Positions 1 to 5,094 of a DNA stretch of 5,094 nucleotides are shown piece after piece. Every line of letters begins with the position of its first letter. The first letter of the stretch is position 1. The DNA is taken from assembly GCA_943328715.2 (NCBI GenBank), contig CALQBB020000100.1:1-5094 (forward strand), read 5' to 3'. A program made the position numbers and the translations under genes. Origin of the DNA: Polynucleobacter meluiroseus (GTDB lineage Bacteria > Bacteroidota > Bacteroidia > Flavobacteriales_D > Crocinitomicaceae). Under the pieces are notes generated by a model that saw only the letters and a program-made list of their open reading frames with translations, was not told the DNA's origin and ran no database searches.

Positions 1-298
1 CATCCATTGGATTCTTTGCAGCGTCCATTGTAGCTACTTCGATTAAGCTGTAGTAAATCTCCGCACGGTAAAGGTGCATTTTGAAGTCCTCCGCCGTTTC
101 TGGATTCACAGCAGCCAAGTCGATGAATTTACGTGCTTCTTCCACCGTTTTTTTCGATGGTTCGATACCGTTGGTCATTGGATTATACTTCTTGTAAGTC
201 ATAATCGCATCGGTCACATTTTTCTTTTGTGCAAATGAGCCGAAAGTCAATGCGGAAAATGCAATTCCAGCAGAGAGTTTGATGAGGTTTCTTTTCAT
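1..298 (-). CDS. Exported helical (probable TPR-repeat) protein, N-terminal part
   Basis: Partial gene read from an ATG at 298-296 to the left edge, giving 99 complete residues and no stop. Residues 1-23 form a clear Sec signal peptide: basic start (MKRNLIK), hydrophobic core (about residues 9-20), and a likely signal peptidase I site after SFA with Q24 as the new N-terminus. There is no lipobox cysteine, so the product should be periplasmic or secreted, not a lipoprotein. The mature part is helical and charged; residues about 48-92 (EEARKFIDLA, then FKMHLYRAEIYYSL) read like a pair of TPR helices, with the aromatic-rich second helix common in Bacteroidota TPR proteins. It follows gyrA by 25 bases on the same strand, so co-transcription is likely. 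A TPR gene after gyrA is, from memory, common in Flavobacteriia. The TPR assignment is inferred from pattern, as the repeats proper would lie beyond the edge. The specific function is unknown. Confidence 0.8.
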   Translation of the reverse strand, partial: MKRNLIKLSAGIAFSALTFGSFAQKKNVTDAIMTYKKYNPMTNGIEPSKKTVEEARKFIDLAAVNPETAEDFKMHLYRAEIYYSLIEVATMDAAKNPMD

Positions 299-323
299 AT
301 TCGTTATTATATACGTCTAAAAA
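299..323 (-). other. Short gyrA-to-TPR-gene spacer, no terminator
   Basis: Twenty-five AT-rich bases separate the gyrA TAA stop from the ATG of the next gene. They contain no hairpin followed by a T-run, no TAnnTTTG element and no Shine-Dalgarno sequence. This supports read-through from gyrA into the exported-protein gene, with A/T-rich initiation of the kind usual in Bacteroidota. A weak internal promoter cannot be excluded. Confidence 0.5.
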
Positions 324-2885
324 TTAATCTTCGTCGCTTGTTTCAATTTCTGTGCCAAGATCCTCTGTCGCATCTGTCAACGGAATGTCTGCAGCTTCGA
401 TTACTTCAATTTCTTCATCCTCATCTTCTGTTCGTGGTACACGAGCAATGGCAGCAATCGCCGCAGTGGATTTTAAATTAATTAAACGAACGCCTTGTGC
501 AGCTCTTCCCATTGTGCGGATGGTATCCACGTGCATGCGAATGGTCACACCCGATTTCGTGATGATCATTAAGTCATCTTCGTCGAATACATTTTGAATC
601 GAAAGCAATTTACCCGTTTTATCGGTAATGTTCAGTGTTTTTACACCTTTTCCACCTCGGTTCGTGATGCGGTAAACTGGCTCTTTATCTTCCGGATCGT
701 TCAAGAATGTACGTTTTCCGTATCCTTTTTCAGAAACAACTAAAATTGTTGAGAAGATATCTTCGACACAAATCATTCCGATTACGTAGTCCTCGTCGCT
801 TGTTAAGGTAACTCCACGAACTCCCGAGGCATTTCTACCCATTGGACGCACAGTGGATTCGTTGAAGCGAATGGCGCGTCCTGAACTTGTCGCTAAAACG
901 ATTTCGTTTGTACCGTTCGTTAATTTTGCTTCTAATAATTCGTCGTTCTCACGAATTCCGATGGCATTAATACCATTTGAACGTGGACGAGAATACGCTT
1001 CCAAAGATGTTTTCTTGATGACACCTTGTTTCGTACACATCACGATGAAGTTGTTTTCTACGTAATCCTTATCGGTTAAGTCAAGTACTTTTACATACGC
1101 TTTTACTTTATCGTCTTGTGGGATGTTGATCAAGTTTTGGATCGCTCTTCCTTTCGACGTTTTATTTCCTTCCGGAATTTCATAAACACGCATCCAGAAA
1201 CATCTTCCTTTCTCAGTAAAGATCAATAAGTAATTGTGGTTGGTTGCAACAAATAAATGTTCCAAGAAATCTTGGTCACGTGTCGCAGATCCTTTTGATC
1301 CCATTCCACCTCTGTTTTGAACTTTGTATTCCGCTAGGTTTGTACGTTTGATGTATCCAGCATGTGAAATAGTTACGACAACTTCCTCATCCGCAATTAA
1401 ATCCTCCATGCGCATTTCACTTGCAGAGTATTCAATTCTTGATCGACGTTCATCGCCATATTTTTCGCGCATTTCGTTCAATTCATCCTTGATGATTTGC
1501 ATACGACGCTCTTCGTTGTCTAGAATATCTTTTAAATCAGTGATGAGTTTCATTAAATCATCGTATTCTGAACGAAGTTTATCTTGCTCTAGTCCGGTTA
1601 ATTGACGTAGACGCATGTCCACAATTGCTCGTGTTTGAATCTCCGAAAGTCCAAAACGTTCAGACAAACGATCTCTCGCTGCATCTGGACTAGAAGACGT
1701 TTTGATGATTTCAATCACTTCATCGATGTTGTCTGATGCAATGATTAATCCTTCCAAGATGTGTGCGCGTTCCTCTGCTTTACGCAAGTCGAAACGTGTG
1801 CGACGAATCACCACTTCATGACGGAATTCAACGAACTCTTGAATCAAGTCGCGTAATGCCATCATACGTGGACGTCCAGCTACCAAACAGATATTGTTTA
1901 CAGAGAACGACGTTTGTAGTGAGGTGAATTTGTATAGTTTGTTTAAAACAACGTTTGCGATTGCATCGCGTTTGATTTCAAACACGACACGCATACCACT
2001 GCGGTCAGACTCATCACGTAGGTCAGAAATACCTTCGATTTTCTTATCGTTCACAAGGTCGGCGATTTTTTTGATCATCTCCGCTTTGTTTACTTGGTAT
2101 GGAATCTCCGTGACGATGATTTGCTCACGTCCGTTTTCTTCTTCGATTTCCGCTTTACCACGGATAACGATTCTTCCACGTCCTGTTAACAAGGCATCAC
2201 GAACACCTTCGTATCCATAAATAATACCACCAGTTGGAAAATCCGGCGCTTTCACGTATTGTAACAATTCTTCACCGGTAATGTCCTTATTGTCTACATA
2301 GGCAATAACTCCATCAATCACCTCAGTTAAGTTGTGTGGAGCCATGTTTGTAGCCATACCAACCGCGATTCCTGCCGCACCATTAATTAATAGGTTAGGT
2401 ATTTTAGTAGGTAACACAGTAGGCTCTAGAAGGCTATCATCAAAGTTAGCTTTAAAATCTACGGTTTCCTTTTCCAAATCACCCAGCATTTCCTCTGCGA
2501 TTTTACGAAAACGTGCCTCCGTATAACGCATTGCTGCCGGACTATCACCATCCACAGAACCAAAGTTTCCTTGTCCGTCCACAAGCGGATAACGCAAGGA
2601 CCACGGTTGCGCCATACGCACCATTGTATCGTAAACGGAACTGTCACCGTGCGGGTGATACTTACCTAAAACTTCTCCAACAATTCTTGCGGATTTTTTA
2701 TAAGGGCGATTCGAATAAACACCCAAGTCTTGCATACCATACAAAACCCTTCTGTGCACTGGTTTAAAACCATCTCGTACATCAGGTAGGGCACGTGAAA
2801 CGATAACGGACATCGAATAATCGATGTACGCTGATTTCATTTCATCTTCAATGTTTATCTGAATAATTCTTTCTCCTTCAGCCAT
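324..2885 (-). CDS. gyrA: DNA gyrase subunit A
   Basis: Complete 853-residue GyrA, a normal length for the phylum. As an A2B2 complex with GyrB it breaks, passes and reseals double-stranded DNA to add negative supercoils, using ATP. Start [20 protein letters not shown] is the family-typical N-terminus, and no upstream extension is needed. The breakage-reunion domain covers about 8-490: catalytic Y121 with R120 (context [10 protein letters not shown]), and [12 protein letters not shown] at 169-180. The quinolone-determining region has S82 and D86, equivalent to E. coli S83 and D87, both wild type. A coiled-coil arm lies around 360-480. The C-terminal beta-pinwheel (about 495-815) carries a GyrA box QNRGGMG at 523-529 and blade motifs at 632-642, 681-692 and 791-802, plus TNRGGKG at 741-747. 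The GyrA box and pinwheel favour GyrA over ParC. The tail from about 819 is strongly acidic. It is transcribed divergently from clpC and is followed closely by an exported-protein gene. No frameshift or missing catalytic residue was seen. Confidence 0.98.
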   Translation of the reverse strand: MAEGERIIQINIEDEMKSAYIDYSMSVIVSRALPDVRDGFKPVHRRVLYGMQDLGVYSNRPYKKSARIVGEVLGKYHPHGDSSVYDTMVRMAQPWSLRYPLVDGQGNFGSVDGDSPAAMRYTEARFRKIAEEMLGDLEKETVDFKANFDDSLLEPTVLPTKIPNLLINGAAGIAVGMATNMAPHNLTEVIDGVIAYVDNKDITGEELLQYVKAPDFPTGGIIYGYEGVRDALLTGRGRIVIRGKAEIEEENGREQIIVTEIPYQVNKAEMIKKIADLVNDKKIEGISDLRDESDRSGMRVVFEIKRDAIANVVLNKLYKFTSLQTSFSVNNICLVAGRPRMMALRDLIQEFVEFRHEVVIRRTRFDLRKAEERAHILEGLIIASDNIDEVIEIIKTSSSPDAARDRLSERFGLSEIQTRAIVDMRLRQLTGLEQDKLRSEYDDLMKLITDLKDILDNEERRMQIIKDELNEMREKYGDERRSRIEYSASEMRMEDLIADEEVVVTISHAGYIKRTNLAEYKVQNRGGMGSKGSATRDQDFLEHLFVATNHNYLLIFTEKGRCFWMRVYEIPEGNKTSKGRAIQNLINIPQDDKVKAYVKVLDLTDKDYVENNFIVMCTKQGVIKKTSLEAYSRPRSNGINAIGIRENDELLEAKLTNGTNEIVLATSSGRAIRFNESTVRPMGRNASGVRGVTLTSDEDYVIGMICVEDIFSTILVVSEKGYGKRTFLNDPEDKEPVYRITNRGGKGVKTLNITDKTGKLLSIQNVFDEDDLMIITKSGVTIRMHVDTIRTMGRAAQGVRLINLKSTAAIAAIARVPRTEDEDEEIEVIEAADIPLTDATEDLGTEIETSDED

Positions 2886-2925
2886 GTTTATTGATAATTA
2901 AATTCTGCTTGTCAATTTAAGCATT

Positions 2926-2933
2926 CAAAATTA
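2926..2933 (-). promoter_or_regulatory. Predicted gyrA promoter, -7 element TAATTTTG
   Basis: On the minus strand, TAATTTTG is an exact match to the Bacteroidota primary sigma-factor -7 consensus TAnnTTTG. It would start transcription near 2919-2921, leaving a leader of about 35 bases before the gyrA ATG. The expected TTG-type -33 element is poor: the nearest TTG (2962-2960, minus strand) is 26 bases upstream, longer than the usual spacing of about 17-23. The leader is A/T-rich and lacks a Shine-Dalgarno sequence, as is normal in this phylum. Prediction only. Confidence 0.5.
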
Positions 2934-3020
2934 ATGAAATATGAACGCCATCCTCGGTCCAAAATCTAAATTTACTAACAAAATCACTGCATAAATTGTG
3001 AATAATTATCGATGCAAGCG

Positions 3021-3039
3021 AAATATAAAAGTTATATTT
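3021..3039. repeat. AT-rich dyad overlapping the clpC -7 element
   Basis: AAATATA at 3021-3027 and TATATTT at 3033-3039 are perfect 7-base inverted arms around the five-base spacer AAAGT. The right arm is most of the predicted clpC -7 element. The size and spacing would suit a dimeric repressor site, but the arms contain only A and T, so coincidence is quite likely. Confidence 0.35.
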
Positions 3040-3040
3040 G
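3033..3040 (+). promoter_or_regulatory. Predicted clpC promoter, -7 element TATATTTG
   Basis: TATATTTG is an exact match to the Bacteroidota -7 consensus TAnnTTTG. It predicts a start near 3045-3048 and a very short leader of about 15 bases, ending AAGTGAACAC before the ATG with no Shine-Dalgarno sequence. No TTG lies at the normal -33 distance; the closest upstream (2996-2998) is 34 bases away. A weak core promoter, or one needing an activator or alternative sigma factor, is therefore possible. I saw no CIRCE (HrcA) or CtsR-type operator in the region. Confidence 0.5.
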
Positions 3041-3061
3041 TAATGCTTAAAAAGTGAACAC

Positions 3062-5094
3062 ATGGAAGCGAAATTTTCACCTCGTGTCAAGGATTTAATT
3101 AGTCATAGCCGCGATGAGGCTGTTCGACTAATGAATGAATTCGTTGGCGCAGAACATTTATTGTTGGGATTGATTCGCCTAAACGAGGGGACTGGGGTTC
3201 ATATTTTACAAGAATTTAATTTGGACCTGGCCAAAGTGAAGGCGGAAGTCGAGAAGATTTTATCTAAATCCTCGGTGACATACATTGCCAATCTCAATTT
3301 ACCTTTATTAAAACAAACAGAAAACATTATCAAACAGTCTTATTTAGAAGCGAAGGAATTTAAGTCGCCAATCATTGGAACAGAACACTTGTTGTTAACC
3401 ATTTTACGAAATGAGGACAGTGTTGCTTGCCAAGTATTAAATAAGTATGGTGTAATGTATGAAAACGCACGAGACGAATACGAAGTTATGTTAGAAGAAC
3501 GCAAACAACCAAAAGCAGAATTTCCTAGCAATAGTGGTGGGAATGAAGAAGAAGAAAACTACGGTACGCCACGCAAACCTGCTGATCCAAAGTCAAAAAC
3601 GCCCGTTTTAGATAATTTCGGTCGCGATTTGACGAAAATGGCGGAGGCTGGAAAGCTTGATCCAATTGTTGGACGTGAAAAGGAAATTGAGCGAGTAAGT
3701 CAAATTCTTTCTCGTCGCAAGAAGAACAATCCGATATTAATTGGTGAACCAGGAGTTGGGAAAAGTGCAATCGCAGAAGGACTTGCCTTGCGCATTGTTC
3801 AACGTAAAGTTTCCCGTATCCTATTTAACAAGCGCATTGTCTCTTTGGACTTAGCTTCCTTGGTAGCGGGAACGAAATACCGTGGACAATTTGAGGAGCG
3901 AATGAAAGCGGTGATGCAGGAAATTGAAAAAAATCCGGACATCATTTTATTTATTGATGAAATCCATACCATCATTGGTGCAGGTGGAGCGAGTGGCTCT
4001 TTGGATGCTTCCAATATGTTTAAACCTGCTTTAGCGCGTGGAGAAATGCAAGCGATTGGAGCAACAACTTTGGATGAATACCGTCAGTACATCGAGAAAG
4101 ATGGTGCTTTGGAACGACGTTTTCAGAAAGTCATCATCGAGCCGACATCGGTCGATGAAACGGTTCAAATCTTGAATAACATCAAAGAACGTTACGAAGA
4201 ACATCACTCCGTAACTTACACGGATGAAGCGATTGCTTCGTGTGTGAAGTTAACAGAGCGTTACATTACGGATCGTCACCTTCCAGACAAAGCAATTGAC
4301 GCTCTAGATGAGGTTGGATCACGTGTGCACATGACAAATATTAATGTACCGCAAGAAATTGTGGACATCGAAGCTCAAATTGAAGGATTAAAAGAGCAAA
4401 AAGCGGATGTGATTCGCTCTCAACAATATGAGAAAGCAGCTGAATTGCGCGATAATGAACGCAAGCTTCAGGAGCAATTGGAAACTGCAAAAACGAAGTG
4501 GGAGGAAGATTCCAAAAATAACCGTGTTGTTGTTACAGAAGAAGACGTAGCGGAAGTTGTTTCCATGATGTGTGGAATTCCAGTAACGAAAGTTTCGGAG
4601 TCCGAAATGGGCAAATTGGTGAAAATGGCTGAAACCATTCGCGGAAAAGTTGTTGGTCAAGATGAAGCAGTGGATAAAGTGGTGAAAGCCATTCAACGTA
4701 ACCGTGCGGGACTAAAAGACCCAAATAAACCAATAGGCTCGTTCTTCTTCTTAGGACCAACAGGTGTCGGGAAAACGCAATTAGCCAAAGTTCTTGCAAG
4801 AAATTTATTCGATTCAGATGATGCGTTAGTTCGCATTGATATGTCCGAATACATGGAGAAATTCTCCATTTCTCGTTTAGTGGGAGCACCTCCGGGATAC
4901 GTGGGTTACGAAGAAGGTGGACAATTAACGGAAAAAGTTCGTCGTAAACCTTATGCGATTATCTTGTTAGATGAAATCGAGAAAGCGCATCCAGATGTGT
5001 TTAACTTGTTGTTGCAAGTTTTAGATGACGGACACATGACCGATGGACTTGGACGTAAAATTGACTTCAAGAATACGATTTTGATTATGACGTC
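3062..5094 (+). CDS. clpC: ClpC, AAA+ unfoldase of the ClpCP protease (3' end missing)
   Basis: Open frame from ATG 3062 to the right edge: 677 complete codons plus two bases, no stop. The family is usually about 810-860 residues, so roughly the last fifth is missing. ClpC is a cytoplasmic hexameric ATPase that unfolds proteins and threads them into ClpP. Two Clp_N repeats span about 5-135 (EHLL motifs near 31-34 and 108-111), followed by an acidic, proline-containing linker to about 180. The D1 ATPase has Walker A GEPGVGKS 228-235, pore loop KYRG 272-275, Walker B with D299/E300, sensor ATT 334-336 and arginine fingers R352/R353. The short middle domain holds a UVR motif (YEKAAELRD, 456-464), which marks ClpC rather than ClpA; it is too short for ClpB. 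D2 has Walker A GPTGVGKT 565-572, pore loop GAPPGYVGY 608-616 and Walker B with D637/E638. The ClpP-docking loop would lie just past the edge, so partnership with ClpP is inferred from the family. The start is supported by the typical FSPRVKD N-terminus and the close upstream promoter. Confidence 0.96.
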   Translation, partial: MEAKFSPRVKDLISHSRDEAVRLMNEFVGAEHLLLGLIRLNEGTGVHILQEFNLDLAKVKAEVEKILSKSSVTYIANLNLPLLKQTENIIKQSYLEAKEFKSPIIGTEHLLLTILRNEDSVACQVLNKYGVMYENARDEYEVMLEERKQPKAEFPSNSGGNEEEENYGTPRKPADPKSKTPVLDNFGRDLTKMAEAGKLDPIVGREKEIERVSQILSRRKKNNPILIGEPGVGKSAIAEGLALRIVQRKVSRILFNKRIVSLDLASLVAGTKYRGQFEERMKAVMQEIEKNPDIILFIDEIHTIIGAGGASGSLDASNMFKPALARGEMQAIGATTLDEYRQYIEKDGALERRFQKVIIEPTSVDETVQILNNIKERYEEHHSVTYTDEAIASCVKLTERYITDRHLPDKAIDALDEVGSRVHMTNINVPQEIVDIEAQIEGLKEQKADVIRSQQYEKAAELRDNERKLQEQLETAKTKWEEDSKNNRVVVTEEDVAEVVSMMCGIPVTKVSESEMGKLVKMAETIRGKVVGQDEAVDKVVKAIQRNRAGLKDPNKPIGSFFFLGPTGVGKTQLAKVLARNLFDSDDALVRIDMSEYMEKFSISRLVGAPPGYVGYEEGGQLTEKVRRKPYAIILLDEIEKAHPDVFNLLLQVLDDGHMTDGLGRKIDFKNTILIMT

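Larger units (their letters stand above)
2916..3051. repeat. 10-base inverted repeat AATGCTTAAA at both divergent promoters
   Basis: AATGCTTAAA occurs at 3042-3051 on the plus strand and again at 2925-2916 on the minus strand, an exact inverted repeat whose arms are 116 bases apart. Each arm lies directly downstream of a TAnnTTTG element: adjoining it with no gap on the gyrA side, and after one extra T on the clpC side. Each arm thus covers or touches the predicted transcription start of its gene. The spacing is too wide for a terminator hairpin. It may be a shared operator, a shared initial transcribed sequence, or chance. Confidence 0.6.

Noticed and set aside
299..323. Terminator between gyrA and the downstream gene
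   Set aside because: There is no inverted repeat able to form a stem, only a short T-run near the gyrA stop.
352..2767. Several plus-strand open frames of about 60-110 codons inside gyrA, and one minus-strand frame at 2459-2647
   Set aside because: They lie wholly within the well-supported gyrA frame. Their translations are Ser/Arg/Ile-rich with no recognisable domain, as expected from antisense or shifted reading of a conserved gene.
324..2885. Topoisomerase IV subunit A (ParC) as an alternative for gyrA
   Set aside because: The protein has a GyrA-box motif at 523-529, a full six-blade-type pinwheel and the Bacteroidota GyrA N-terminus, all pointing to GyrA.
2890..3013. Near-match inverted pair AATTATCAAT (2899-2890, minus strand) and AATTATCGAT (3004-3013)
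   Set aside because: It matches at 9 of 10 positions but is very AT-rich, and the two copies are not at equivalent positions relative to the two promoters. Likely chance.
2886..3061. CIRCE, CtsR or riboswitch-like element, or a small RNA or tRNA in the intergenic region
   Set aside because: No TTAGCACTC/GAGTGCTAA pair, no tandem CtsR heptads and no stable GC-containing hairpins were seen. The predicted leaders are too short for a riboswitch.
3340..4889. Minus-strand open frames of about 60-120 codons opposite clpC
   Set aside because: All are antisense to conserved ClpC domains. The translations are low-complexity (His/Phe/Leu-rich) and there is no promoter-like context, so they are shadows.
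3062..5094. ClpA or ClpB as alternatives for clpC
   Set aside because: The UVR motif in a short middle domain is typical of ClpC and absent from ClpA. ClpB has a much longer coiled-coil middle domain.

Overview
The window looks like chromosomal housekeeping DNA from a member of the Bacteroidota, most likely the Flavobacteriales. Four things point there. The GyrA and ClpC sequences have the wording typical of that phylum. The exported protein at the left edge has a signal peptide ending in the common '...FAQ' form. No gene has a recognisable Shine-Dalgarno sequence; the leaders are A-rich instead. Both intergenic promoters carry an exact match to the Bacteroidota -7 element TAnnTTTG. I cannot name a genus with confidence.

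Layout. From 298 leftwards (minus strand, running off the edge) is the N-terminal 99 residues of a secreted, helical, probably tetratricopeptide-repeat protein. It sits 25 bases behind gyrA on the same strand and is probably co-transcribed with it. From 2885 down to 324 (minus strand) is a complete gyrA of 853 codons with an intact active site. From 2886 to 3061 is a 176-base divergent intergenic region with one predicted promoter facing each way. From 3062 to the right edge (plus strand, incomplete) is clpC, the AAA+ unfoldase of the ClpCP protease, with 677 complete codons visible.

How they relate. GyrA (with GyrB, not here) introduces negative supercoils into DNA, and ClpC feeds damaged or tagged proteins to ClpP. 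They have no direct biochemical link, but they share one short divergent control region. Its most notable property is a 10-base exact inverted repeat (AATGCTTAAA) that lies just downstream of each of the two predicted -7 elements, at about the expected transcription start of each gene. This could be a shared operator or a shared initially transcribed sequence, or it could be chance in AT-rich DNA.

I found no mobile element, CRISPR array, RNA gene, convincing terminator or unknown gene cluster. The coding regions are ordinary for their families. I do not think the window contains a new biological system; the intergenic region is the only part I would look at twice.
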